Part shown: piece after piece, positions 31,971-44,541 of the stretch
Layout: every line of letters begins with the position of its first letter
Numbering within the stretch: the first letter of the stretch is position 1
Source: Parasponia andersonii
Taxonomy: Eukaryota; Streptophyta; Magnoliopsida; Rosales; Cannabaceae
Assembly (NCBI GenBank): GCA_002914805.1
Contig: JXTB01000162.1
Coordinates: forward strand, 708,894-772,893
Length of the DNA: 64,000 bases
Reading direction: 5' to 3'
Made by a program: the position numbers and the translations under genes
The notes under the pieces: model-generated
Databases searched by the model: none
What the model saw: the letters and a program-made list of their open reading frames with translations, nothing else
Told to the model about the DNA's origin: nothing

Positions 31971-34900
31971 TCATATATAAGCAAGAGAGCTGCGGTCATG
32001 GTCGGGCTGTGGACGACCGCGAGTAGGCGTCGGAGGTCTTTGAATGTTAAGCTCCTGCAGAACAGCAGAAACATACAAATGCATGACAGATGTGGCAATT
32101 TAAGATTGATCTATATGCACGTGAAGGGAAAAGAGTAGAACATCATAAAAGAGAAAAGTCTCACCTGCATCCATGTGTCCTCTATAACACGTTCTGGAGA
32201 GGTCTCTGGGGATTGCAGCGGTGGCGGCAAGGGATGAATTAATTTTGGAACCACAACCAATCCCCTGCCAACTACTAGAATAGCTCCAGCATTGTTTGCC
32301 GTCCCTATATGGAATTATAACTGAAATTACTGGCAGTGCAGAGAGGAGAAACACAGAAGCAGGCTTGCTTTCTTTTTTCTCAAAAAAAATAAAAATAAAA
32401 AAATAAAGGAAGTGTTCCATTGTTCAAATAAATTTTTTATCCTCCTCTTTCGAACTAAAAGGAAGTCTGCTTACCACAATAGTTTGTTGCTGAGAAAAGA
32501 GTGATCAACTGCCCCTGGGCAAATCGTTCAAACCCATCCATGACACATTCATGGGCCCTTATAATTAGCTGTAATTTGTTTTTCTTACAGAACTCTGTGA
32601 CACGGTCTGGCTGCAGAAAAATAATGGTAGAATTTAAAAAAAAGCCATAACAATTAGCAAAAAGGTCCTTGCAAAAATGCTTGTAGGAGGGAGGGGTAAA
32701 CTCTTTGTGACTGAAATTATAATACAAGAGTGTAGAGCCAGAAGAGTGGACATCAGAAGAGAACGGATTAAAGAAAATTCCAATGGGCATAAGCTTTTAT
32801 AGTCTTGGTTCTCATTCTTTATACAGATGGTCCCAAAAATATTAAATCCTTGGGCTTCTAGTAATTTCTAAAAATGAATTTATGTCCCTTATCTACATAA
32901 AATTGTTCCCAGTCCGAATCCCACCAGTAAATCCTATGCGCCTGAATCACAAAGAAAGAAAAAGTTCCACACGTACAGTGATATAGGTATTAAGATTCTG
33001 TAAGACAAATATAGTCACGAGTACAAAAAGTCTACTTCTCTATAAATTAGAATATGCATACCCCAAATGTAACAAGACCAGGCCCTCTAGCATTCGGTCT
33101 CAAGCCCTCTACACTATCATTCTCCGTTGGATCAGACCTGTTTAAATGGATATCATAAGACCAAATAACTCAACACAGATCAACAACAAATGAAGAGTTG
33201 ATATGAAGAAGAGCATACCATAAAAGATCCATTAGAACAATCGATCCAGCATCCATTGTTATAGGTCTCTCAAGCTTCTCTATCTGTTCTACAGAATGTA
33301 TGGACCTCCCTATGCCACCATGCATACAGATAATTTTCTTTTCAATGAGTGCAGCAAGTGGAAGATAGTTGAATAGTTGATTGAATCGTGTCCATGCCCA
33401 AATTCCATCATTCTCTCCCTTGAAGTTCAATCATCATTATAAGAACTTTTGTATCCCCAAAAAGCAACATATCGTATATAAATATTAATATTGTGTGTAA
33501 ATATTTATACCATTCTCTCAATGCATTCAATACGAAAACCAAAAAGTGCATTTATGTCAGCCGCCTCATGGTTTCCACGTATTAAATGAACATTTTCCGG
33601 ATACTCGATCTGCAAAATCAAGAGGGAATCATGTAAGAGGGTAAGACGTTATATCGAAACTGAAAGACTTAAAAAGCGAAGCTTGCCTTGAGCGCAAGGA
33701 GCAAAGTTATTGTTTCCAAGCTATGCTGTCCTCGATCAACATAATCTCCCAGAAACAAGTAGTCAATATACCTGTAACATACATAGATTGGCTTATTAAA
33801 CAACCCTGCCAACTTGCCCTAGAATCTTTATAAAGAGAACCATAGTTTAAACTTTAAAGACTACCAACACTAGCTCTGCATCTTGTTACTGAGACAGCAA
33901 ATTTAGGTAAACAACAGGATACAATTTTGTTTTTTAAAATGGGCTAGGACTACCACACCAAGGGTCCCACTGCACACAAGACACAAACAGCTGCTACAAC
34001 CCATATCAAACACAGGTGCCAAGAAACCTCATATCCGATTCTATTTCCTATTTACCAACGATCCCACAAGGTCTCCACACTTTTAGGCAGTACAGAGTCC
34101 CCAGTCTCCCATCTTTAAACACAAACTAATCCCAAGTAATTAAGAGCACTTTCCCACTTCATGAAAACTAGACTATAATAAAACCCATTCTTGACATAGC
34201 ATGGGATATTATACTTGCATTTTTAATGTGTAAGACATAAGGAGAAAACAACTGCTGAACTTACGTTATGTCTCCCGCCGTGGATGGAAATCCATATTCA
34301 TCGAACAGCCGCATCAAATCACCAAACTGTCCATGAAGATCACCAAAAACTTTAACAGGAGCTTTAAGCTGAAGAACTGTTGGCTCTTGCATAAAGATTT
34401 GTTCAGCCGCATAACAAAGCTCGCCCACTTCATAAGAATCCAAGAAAAACCTTCTGTTAACAGGAGCTTTCCAGTTCCGAGGCCTCAGCAATGCAGAAAT
34501 GATCTGCAAGGAAAGAGATATAATAAGAAATCTTGACATGAGACATAAGGGGAGGGAGAAAAACAAAAGAAGAAGAGCATTAGATGTAGAATGGACTTGC
34601 CTTCTTATGTAAACCCTGAGGAGATCTCTGCCTGGTGAACTTCTTGGTAGGATATGACAAGTCGTTATTTACTGGAATCATTCGCCTACTTTCATTTTCA
34701 AATTGATCCAATGATAATTGTCTCACCATCCCACCCAGGTTACCTACAGCCTCTTTAGCAACTACAACCTGTATTGCGACAACACAATAACCTATAAATT
34801 GTGAAGTCTTCAGTAACTAGATATCCATTTATAGGAAATTGGTGCAAAAAACATACAGCTCTGGGATGAAGCCGAACATCTGCCTCATTGTCGCTACCAT

Positions 34901-37900
34901 CTGAAATTGTTTCCGCAGCTTGTGAGTTGTCGTCAGATACAGATGTTTCTTCGGGAGCGACAGATGACGCCTGCAAAGCTTGCCATACAGCAGTAGCTGC
35001 CTCAGCTTCAGCAGCAGACGCCTCCCTTAGTTTCTCCAAAGAATTTTTGTCCATTCTGCCAAAGATGGGACAACATCACGAAAATTATAAAAACATGTAA
35101 CCGTATCAATGTTCATGGAAACAAGAAGCCATATATCAATGAATTTGAGAAAGAATGCAAAGGAAAAATACCTCACGCCACCAGATGAGTGAGCCTCCGG
35201 TTCATCACCATCCAGAGTCGGTGTAGTTGAAAAAGAAAGGTTAGAGTGATTTATTTTGGGACTTGTTATAGGGGCTGATCTCTCAGATGTCAAAACAGGA
35301 GAATTAATTTCGGACTGAAATGACGAATTTTCAGCAACCAGAAAATCATCCAGCAGTATCTCTGCAAAGAAACACTTTATTAATAACATAACATCACAAC
35401 ATAGGAAAACGTAGTCAACAACAAGATGTTGCAAGACAAGAGAACACGAAATTAGTTCCAATTGTATATGGAGACGACCTAACTGAACAACATTCTTAAC
35501 CTCTAGGCTCTGCCCACCAATTTGTTATATTTTTTATTTTTATTTTTCTAAAAAAAATTATTTTCAGGCCTTAAATTCTTTTCTTCCTAAAATATTTTCT
35601 AGGGTTTAGTTTTCACAATAATTGCAACTCAGCCGGTAAGTCCTCTCACAAGACTTCCTAGTCAGAACCCACCATCTCTTTGGTTAGACAGTAAATTAAT
35701 TAACACTACTGTGACTGCACATCATACACGTGCATACAGCAGCTACTCAAGTTGTTGATAATGACTCTTAAGTTCTCAAACTTATTACGAAATTTTATCA
35801 TCTGATAACTTTTTCTTCATGGGAAACAGAAGTATGAGCATACTTCAAGGTTAAAGGAACTGCATAACCACATATAATGAAAGAAAAAAAAAGGTATTAG
35901 TATAACTGGGGTCGCTGCTTCCATTTTAACAACTTAGAGTAAATCCAGTCCTTAGTATTAAAACAAAGACACGTTTTGCATTAAAAAAGAAATAGAAAAA
36001 GGGCCAGACATTTTCAGTTCATTATTTACAGACTTAAAATCACAAACTCTGTTAGTCTCTACCTCCTCTGAGACCACCATATATATAGATACGAACACCA
36101 ATAGATGCAGCAGCATGTCGACAACGCCGCATAAGCTCCAAAGAAGGATCATAGTCAGAATGTCCCTTGCTGTTGCGAGGGGAAGTCACAAGTCCGTTTC
36201 TATCTAACCAAACTCCAGCAGCAGTGTCCAATACTATCGAAAAAAACAAAAAATAAAAAAAAAATAAAAAAAAAAAGACATATTGATAACAAGTTATTAA
36301 AAAATTACAACAATCATTGATGGTTAGCTTTGACTGAAAGATTACCTGCAATAGCTGCTTCACCTTCTACTCCACGCCCTCCCCTCAAAACCCCTCCTGT
36401 AACATGTAATCTTGCACCAACAAAAACCTGAAAGCAAATGATGTTAAAAGTGTGGTGATAAGAGGTCAGCTCAAGAAGATATTTATCTCAAGAAACTTAA
36501 AAACAAGTGCATGCAAAAGGAAACAGGCACTAAACCTATAATTCCGAATCAGTTGTTTCATTGCTCATCGATCAAATAAAAGGCCTATATGCAATTGCTT
36601 TACATCAATAGAAATATGTAACTAACATATAAAAACGTACTGTCCTTGAAAGATAAATAATCTGAAAAAAAGAAAATATTGGTGACAACACATTCATGAT
36701 GCACATATCATCAATTACCGCAGCTTGTTGGTATCTTGGTGAAGGAGAGACTCCAGGTGCAAGGGTCCATTCCCATTGCCCATTCCTATGCATCAGCAGC
36801 CCATAAGCATCTGCCAGTGGCTGTTCCAAGCAAGTATACCATTACACGAATCAACAACAATATTTCAATTAAAAGCCACAAAAAACTTAGCAAGCAGCAA
36901 TAATAAATTAGTCAACTTGTTTAGAACGTTCATATCTTGTATTGAATCCCTCTATATTTCCCCTCAATCTTAACCAAGATTCTATTAGTTCAAACCAAGT
37001 TTTCAACACAGTCCCCAATGATCTCCACTTACATTTACCAATATAGTTTCAGAATAACTGGTTCATATTTAGTAGCATCATTATGAACAAACTTGCTATC
37101 AAGCATTGAGTGCTTGTAATAGTGTTATGATGTTTATGTACAATTGTCATCCATATGTTCCAGTTGGACCATTATATTCCTAGTCATTTCCTCATGAAGT
37201 TTCATCAATAGGATAATGCACTTCCCCAAAGTGAAAAACATGTTTAGTTCACTAGTAAAATTCAGGCAGAAACAAAAGTCAAAATAAAGCCAACACAGTG
37301 CGCACATGCCATAAGGATGATGTGCCATATTTTAGTTATTGATTTGGATCCATTAGCTCCCATAAAAAGAATTAACATACTGTGCCAGAAGCATCCCTTC
37401 CACCACAAAGCAAAAACATGCCATCTGAGCGAGCGCTAGCTGTAGCATACCTGCAAAATATGATTGACTTATTGTAGTTTTTGTATTTATATATTGAATT
37501 TTTTGGTATTTATATAGCCTAAAGAAAAAAAATTTAAAAAAAACATAAAATTTTCAATATGGAAAAAGTACTCACATTCTAGCAGAAGGTCTATCGCCTT
37601 CGGGGTTTAGCCTCTGCCATACATAAGGTTTCTGGGCAGTATCCAGAACCCAAGCATCAGAAAGAACTCTTTTCCCTGCAAAACAATAATTCACCACACC
37701 ATGGTTTACATACATTCTCATGACAAAAACATAGCTACACAGATTTTATGAATGATGATGCCAGGACAGATAAAAGTAGTCTTGGCTTCATAAGTTATGT
37801 ATAATTGGACCCACAGATATTACCCTACGAACTCTTTCCCTTTTCCCTATTTTCTCTTCCTGAAGTTCACTTATAGCCAACCTAAAATTTATGCAGTATA

Positions 37901-39629
37901 CCTTACGCAAAGTTGTGGCTCTGTCTTCCTTTTTCTTTCTCTTTTTTTTTTCTTATGGGAGCGAAGGTACATGGGCTAGAGAGAAACAAACACACACACA
38001 CATAGGAAGTAGAGCCATATTCCATGCTGTTTGCTCTGGCACATATATTCAGCATATACTTCCATACATGTTTAAAGAAAAGTAGGCTAAACAAGTAAAA
38101 TTCTCTGAAAAGGCATTAAGCTTGGTATCTGCAATAAACTGACTATCTTACAGCCAGTAGCCAGACCATTGTTGCAAATACCTGCCCTATAAAATCTAGA
38201 CTTATGTAGTAACATCAAGAGTGTATTCAATAAAGTAAATACATTTTTATTATTATCGTTATTATTATTATTACTACTACTAAGATTTTTCTACCCTTAT
38301 GCCATGATTTGGCTTACATTTTTATTATTATTGTTATTATTATTATTACTACTACTAAGATTTTTCTACCCTTATGCCATGATTTGGCTTCCTTTCTTAG
38401 CTGAGAATTTATAGCTAAAAGGTGTTAAAGAATGGGAGCAGGGCTTTGATAAAGAGTAATTTTTGAAGAATTTTATAGGAAACAAACTTAATTAAAAATC
38501 AGATATACGGGAACACTTCCAGCAACAACATAAGATACTTTGACGAATTTCTATTACACTCACTAAAAGCAAGTTACTGAAGGTTGCTAACCACACTTGA
38601 TAAAGTCCCTCCAATTAAAATTTTCAAGAAGTAAAAAATCATGTATCTCAAATTCAATCGAACACGGAAATGCCCTCACCGTCATTGCCACTAACAGTAA
38701 CAAGGTATCTTTGAGCTACCAAGTCCATAACATGGCCATAACGAGGACCAGGTCCCTGTCCTTGCACGACCACTCTACAATCACATTCGATAAAACCATG
38801 TTCAGTAAACCACAATCACAAAAAGAAAAGTCTAGTCTAGCCAAAAACAAACCTCAATTCTAGCCTCCTAATCTCACCTGTGCCACTTGAATTTATCATT
38901 GGTCAAGTCAAGCACAAAGAGATCATCCGTAGAATGCCCAGCAGGACCAATGCCACCCTATCCATATGACAAGAATTCACAAATCAAACAAATGTCTTAA
39001 TCCTATGACCCCGAGACAAAAACCCCAATAATATCATTTCTTTTTCCCTATAATCTCTTCAAATAAAACTGCCTGAAGCACCTGAAAGACGACCATTGTG
39101 CCCACTGCAGCCGCGGCATGTGCTGCCCTCGGAGAGGGTGGCTCACCAGCAGGCCTGACTCTGCAAATCACAACATTGAAAATCGAAATCAACTTAACAA
39201 TGTCTTACTTCATTCACAAAATTACTACTAAAAAAGACAGAGAGCTTGAAGAAGTTCTAGTTTACCGAGTCCACTTCCTGGTAAGAACATCATACGAATG
39301 AACCGAATTCGTCACACCCGCTAACCCTACATTCAAACCACCCCACAATTCGAACAAAAATTAAACTTACAAAAAATCAAGTCAAAAAGAAAGCCCAATA
39401 TGACATAGAAAGAGAAAAACCCACTGATGCCAGGGGCAGAGGCGGCTCCACCGCCTTCAATGGCGGTGGCGCCTCCGAAGAGAATCAAGCGTGGGCCATA
39501 AGTCTTGGTAGCGGCGACGGCAGTGAGGGTATGACCGCAGCGCGGGCCAGGAGCGTCGTCATCGGTATCCCAATAGGTCTCAAGGGGGCGATAGGTCGGA
39601 GCCGGGTACAGCCACGGCTTCGAACCCAT
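31971..39629 (-). CDS. BSL1: Kelch-repeat Ser/Thr phosphatase BSL1 (BRI1-suppressor-like)
   Basis: BSL proteins are plant-specific PPP phosphatases of the BSU1 family; BSU1 itself dephosphorylates BIN2 in brassinosteroid signalling. Exons in gene order: 39425-39629, 39266-39326, 39082-39160, 38878-38957, 38680-38774, 37576-37675, 37381-37450, 36719-36820, 36346-36427, 36063-36233, 35172-35361, 34857-35055, 34601-34768, 34265-34503, 33687-33771, 33511-33609, 33219-33418, 33062-33137, 32475-32610, 32165-32304, 31971-32054. Phases agree, giving 886 aa. Residues 1 to about 390 are Kelch repeats ([39 protein letters not shown]). The phosphatase core is intact: GDLHG from 588, GDYVDRG 622-628, RGNHE 653-657, HGG from 708, RAHE with His 787, then SATNYCG. 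The protein starts [11 protein letters not shown] and ends DRSSLAYI, both BSL1-like. Introns after exons 13 and 15 use GC donors. Confidence 0.95.
38241..38390. repeat. 75-bp tandem duplication in BSL1 intron 5
   Basis: 38241-38315 is repeated at 38316-38390 with a single visible mismatch (CGTT versus TGTT within the TTA-rich part). Each unit begins with a (TTA)n/(TAC)n microsatellite and ends with GCCATGATTTGGCTT. The near identity suggests a recent event. Confidence 0.95.
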
Positions 39630-41485
39630 CGATCAAATCCAAAATCCAAAACCCAAACTCGGATTATTACCAGATTGGTTTTTCAGATCAAAGAGTCCAA
39701 AAAACCTGCTCGAATTCAAATTGAATTGCAAGACTCAGAGAAACCAGAGAGGAAATCGGAACCCTAAGATCGGAGAAGAGTGCGGCCCGCGACGATGGCG
39801 GTGGCGGAGGGGCCCGAGATTAGGCTCCGGACCCGTAGATTCTGCTTAAGCAAGCTTTATGCTTATCTCTTTGGTTTTCTTTTTTTAATTATTTCCACTA
39901 ATTTTAATTTTAATAAAGTCTGGGGGTTTTAGAGAGAGAGAGATAGAAGGGAGGGGGGGAGTTTTGGGGCGGAAGAGGAAGTTTTTATACATATATTTCC
40001 CTCTTTATTTTCTCCATCATAGAGCATAATCTCAGTTGAAAGAAGAACCTGTGAAACGGCGAAGCACAGCACATTATTTCTCAGCAAAAAGAAATTAAAA
40101 AAAAACATATATATATATATATGTAAAATAAAAAAGGTGAAATGAAAATGATTCTGGAGTGGGGACCACTAGCACTAAAGTCCAAAGAGTCAATCGTTCT
40201 TATACGTACTATTTTTTTTCTGGGACAGTTAGAAGTCGAAGCAAACGCCTTACCCCGCCAAAGTGAACATTCAGTACCCTTTTTAATTTTTTTTTTCCTC
40301 ATGAGTGAATATTCAATACTTACATTTTACAGCTGCATGCTTTGTTGGAATTTTTTCAATATTTTCTATTTTTGAACCTTAATTTATTGGAATAAATTTA
40401 AGAAACTAGCTACTACTACTACCTCTCTTTATTCCTTTTCACACACATTATTTTATTTTATTATTTTTTTTTTATTTTCTCTTCACTTTACCTGTTTTTC
40501 TCTTCTCGCTGTCTCAAACTTGTTTGGATCTTACTTTGATCAAAGTTTCTCTTCTCGCCTCAAACTTGTTTAGATCTTACTTTGATCAAAATAAATGTAC
40601 AGAACTATAGAAGTTAGGGTTATTCCGTAAAAATCTCTATTGAAAATGAATTATTTTGTCTAATTGTCAAAATTTACTTTTAACTAATAAGTATGATTTT
40701 TGTATTCTTACTTTGTCAATATTTTCTTTTCGTTCGAGGAATTAAGAATTCAAACTTAGACCTGAGAGAAAATATGGTTATCGCTATGCTATGCTTGCGA
40801 TTGCACCATTGATAACACTTAAGAGTATTCATAAGTTTTTTGTTTTGTTAGCTATTTTCAAATTGAGCAAACATGGTTCAATTTTTTTTATTTCAGTTTA
40901 TTTTTAGTCATTTATTTATGAGTTAAAAATAATAATGACCTTTAAATTATACTTATTGTATCATTTTTGTCCTTGAAATTTTAACTTATATGGTAATAAT
41001 TTTTCAATTATATAACTATTGTAATAATAACTTTTTTGTTATAAACTATTAAATATTTAATAGCACACAACTTATAATTATGATAAAAAATGAGATTCTA
41101 AAATTTTAACTTGCACGATAAACTATCAAAAATATGCAATTATTGTAGTAATGATCATTTTTTTTCACAAACTGTTAAATTTTTAACAAAAAATGAGTCA
41201 TCTAAAAGTATACAATTTCGTAATTATAGCTAAGAACAAGATTCTGACCCATAAAAATAAATAATGACTAATTATATGTTTTTTCATGATTATTTTCTAT
41301 TATGAAACTAACCATTTTTGGCAAAAGGATTATTATTATAAAAATTGCATAATTCAAATACCATTATTATATAAGTTAAAAATTCAAGTGTCAAAGTAAC
41401 ATAATGAGTATAATTCAAAAGTTATTTATATTATTAACCCTTAACTTATTTTATTTATTTTCAGTTCAATGTACGGGTGGCTTAG
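39630..41485 (-). promoter_or_regulatory. BSL1 promoter and leader, then AT-rich spacer
   Basis: Directly upstream of the BSL1 ATG is a GC-richer 5' leader (39630-39840), then a GA-rich stretch near 39930-39960 (CT-rich in gene orientation). Beyond 40080 the sequence turns AT-rich with an (AT)n run near 40107-40121 and a 47-bp tandem duplication (40498-40591). I see no gene between 40130 and 41485. Confidence 0.5.
40498..40591. repeat. About 47-bp tandem duplication with TTTGATCAAA palindromes
   Basis: Two adjacent copies contain TTCTCTTCTCGC, CTCAAACTTGTTT and GATCTTACTTTGATCAAA. They differ by a 2-bp indel and one or two substitutions. Each unit ends with the palindrome TTTGATCAAA. Confidence 0.9.
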
Positions 41486-43030
41486 TTTGTGTAACAACCT
41501 CGTACTAATTAATAACTTAATCAAAATATTAGCACGAGATTATTACCAAAACATTACTACCGAAACTACGATTTCTAATTTTCTTTTAAAACTACCACAC
41601 AAAATACTATAAATAAAATTTTAATTTTATTATAACATTAACATTTTAAACTCCTCAAAATATAATATTTATATACGAAATATTCAAAACACGCTAGAGC
41701 AATTTTCACAAAATGGTCTCATATATACATTACACGTCAACTCAGCCCATACTGCTCACTCTTGTACTTTATTCTTTCCTTTACCTACAACACAAGGAAA
41801 CTCATGAGTTAGAAAGCTCCGTAAGAGAGTTGCTAGTATAGAGTTTGATATGCAAATCAATAAACAAAAATATGTCAAGTAACATGTGTCTCTAAACATT
41901 CATCACCACATTCATCATCACACGTACGTACATAAACTCTACAAATTTCTCAAAGTATGATATATGACAACTACTTGTGCACATACGTTTTTTGAGTCCT
42001 TAGTATTTTAGCCAATATTCATACTTTTATATGGTAACCCTTCTCTTGTCTTGGCTGAGACTCAAAGGTATATCAAACCACAGTTTTACTCACAACAAGC
42101 AAACCTTACTCTGGCCTTAGCCGAGGCTTGAAGGTTGCCAAGCTATAATAAAGCTCTCAAGTGGCAACCCTCATTCTGTTCACTTGACTCAAGGGTATTT
42201 CTTACCACATATTGTCACACAGACTTTGTAAAAGAGCATAGTTTGTAAATCGGGTTCTAACCCTTCCATATATTTTCAGGTCCATGTAAGACCAGTAGTA
42301 CCGTTCTTACTAATATCATGACATTTATATTATGGTTAATATATATCTCAAATTAATATACTATGAAAAGCTCTCTCAGTTCACACAGAACTACTAATCT
42401 TGACCAATATATAATCTCATAGCCAATATACTTAAAAATAGCCAATATGGCATTTCAAAGCTTAATATGCTCTAAATAGCTCAAAAAATTCGTCGAGAAT
42501 TATAAAACATGAGCATTATCAATAACCAAAGAACACGTATTAGTGTTCACCACTAATAATTGAACAAAATATTAAAAAATATACAAATAATCCACACAAG
42601 ATTTAATCCTTACATGGTAGGTAAATTCTCTACTTACTTATTTGCAATGGCCTTACAGTTGATTTCAAATTGGTCACAATATTATAAGTGTGTTTCCTCA
42701 TTGTAAAGAACGATTTACTTATTAATTAAAGCTTCTACTTAGTTTGCAATTAATTAAAACTATTACACTATACTTTGTGGATTTATAGTCATGAAATCCC
42801 TATTAATTGTGTATAAGTGTCCAAATATGAGTAAAGTTCTCAAATATGATATTTGGAATGTATCGGGGTTGAAACACGGTTATCCCATATTGAAAAAAGC
42901 TTGAAAAAAAAAAACACTTTCTAGGTCTAAAAAACCAACTCCTAGTCGACCAAAATAACCTAAAGACAAGCCTTTCATTCATTGTCAATCAAAACAATTT
43001 TTGGTTACTAAAACAGAGTCTAATCAACCT

Positions 43031-44541
43031 TGTTGAGAAATTAAAGTTTCAATCTTACTCACTCTTATTTTGAAGATAACAAACATTTGATTTAGTACTA
43101 ATGATTTATCTTGAGTGTGTACTGAAATAGCTTTAAAAGTTCTAACTCAAGTTAATCAAGTAATCAAACTTGAAGATGAATAGAAAAAAGCTTGAAGATA
43201 AAGATCAAGAATACAATACTTGGACTAACAAAAGATTAAACACTTAGTTCTTGTACTCGAATACTTGTTTACACATATTATGATCTTAATGGCTCAATTT
43301 TTTCATAAAATTAGAATTTTTCAAAAAAAAATTGTCAAACCTATTTATCTCTAATTAAAATAAAAAATTTATTTTAGACAAGATTTTAAATTGATTTATG
43401 AATTTATATAGTTCATATATTATATATTAAATCAATTTATAAAGTCACATTTTGAAAATAATTCAAAAAGACTTGAAATAAAATTCAAATATTGCTCTCG
43501 GATAGATTCGACAAACCGGCCTTTAGAATCGGTTTATCGATTCTTCCTGCACATTTTTCAATAATTTTCAGATTCGACCGTTAGGACTGCACTTTCAACG
43601 GCTAGTATTTTCAGTCGACCGAAAATGATAGAATGTCTGTTAAACGGTTATAAATAGCTAGTTTTCTTTCAAGTCTATAAATAGAAACTTCTCTAACACT
43701 TGAAACAATTTTTGAATATCCTTACATATCTTATATCATACATTCAAGTTATTCAAATCAATTTTGTGATTCAAACTTTTAAATATACTTTTTCACAAAA
43801 ATTACTTGAGCCAAACTAGATCATATATTGTATTTATATCTATTCTCTCTAAACTTACCTTGTATCAAATGCTTTCATTAGAGAGAGATTCTAGCTGAGA
43901 GATTCAACATAAAAATCATAATTATAATTATGAGGTGAGGTTGCCACCGAAGTTAAAACAGTCCGATTTAGGTGAGGTTGTCACTGGATTCTAAACAACC
44001 CGAGTATAGGTGAGGTTGTTACCAAGGTCTAAATAACTCGTAAGTTGGTGAAATTAATATTATTGTCTAAACAATTTGTGTAGGTGAGGATTGTCACCGA
44101 AGTCAAAACAATCTAAGCCTAAGAGTGATAGAGCCAGAGTCAAAACTATTGTAAAGGCATGAGTGTACCTAAAGAGAAATTATTCTTTGTGTATAAGAGT
44201 CCGTCAATCCCATAATCTTGATTCGAATAGTAGAATCTCAAAGCAAGTTGGCAAGGGTCAAAGACGTAGGCAAACTGTCATGTTTATCTAATCTTGTAAA
44301 AACTAAGTTTGCATCTTCTCTATCCCTATACTCTTTACTTTATTACAAGCTATTTATTTGAGTGTTTAATATTTAGTATGCTTAATATACTTGATATTAT
44401 TGCTGTATGTTTGGTATTACTGTTCATTTAGCATCAAAGTTTCAAAATAGTGGTTTATGGTTTTAAATAGTTGAAAAATTTCTTAAAATGTTTTAAAATC
44501 CAATTCACCCCTTCTCTTGGGTTGTCAATCTTGGGCTAACA
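43031..44541 (+). mobile_element. Probable Ty1/copia solo LTR (about 1.5 kb)
   Basis: The sequence starts TGTTGAGAAATTAAAG and ends with CAATTCACCCCTTCTCTTGGGTTGTC followed by CTAACA, a phrase typical of the 3' end of plant copia LTRs. Inside, TATAAATAG occurs at about 43650 and TATAAATAGA at about 43676, in a position suited to an LTR promoter. There is no internal coding region on either side, so it appears to be a solo LTR. The right end may be 44541 or 44552; with the latter the flanks AACCT/AACAT would be an imperfect 5-bp duplication. Age cannot be estimated from a single LTR. Confidence 0.55.
43934..44118. repeat. About 37-bp tandem array, five units, in the solo LTR
   Basis: Units begin GGTGAGGTTG-like at 43934, 43971, 44009, 44047 and 44083. 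Each has a CACC-like core followed by TCTAAACAA-like or TCAAAACAA-like sequence. The fourth unit is the most diverged. Spacing is 36-38 bp. The array lies downstream of the putative LTR TATA boxes, so it would be in the transcribed R/U5 part. Confidence 0.8.
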
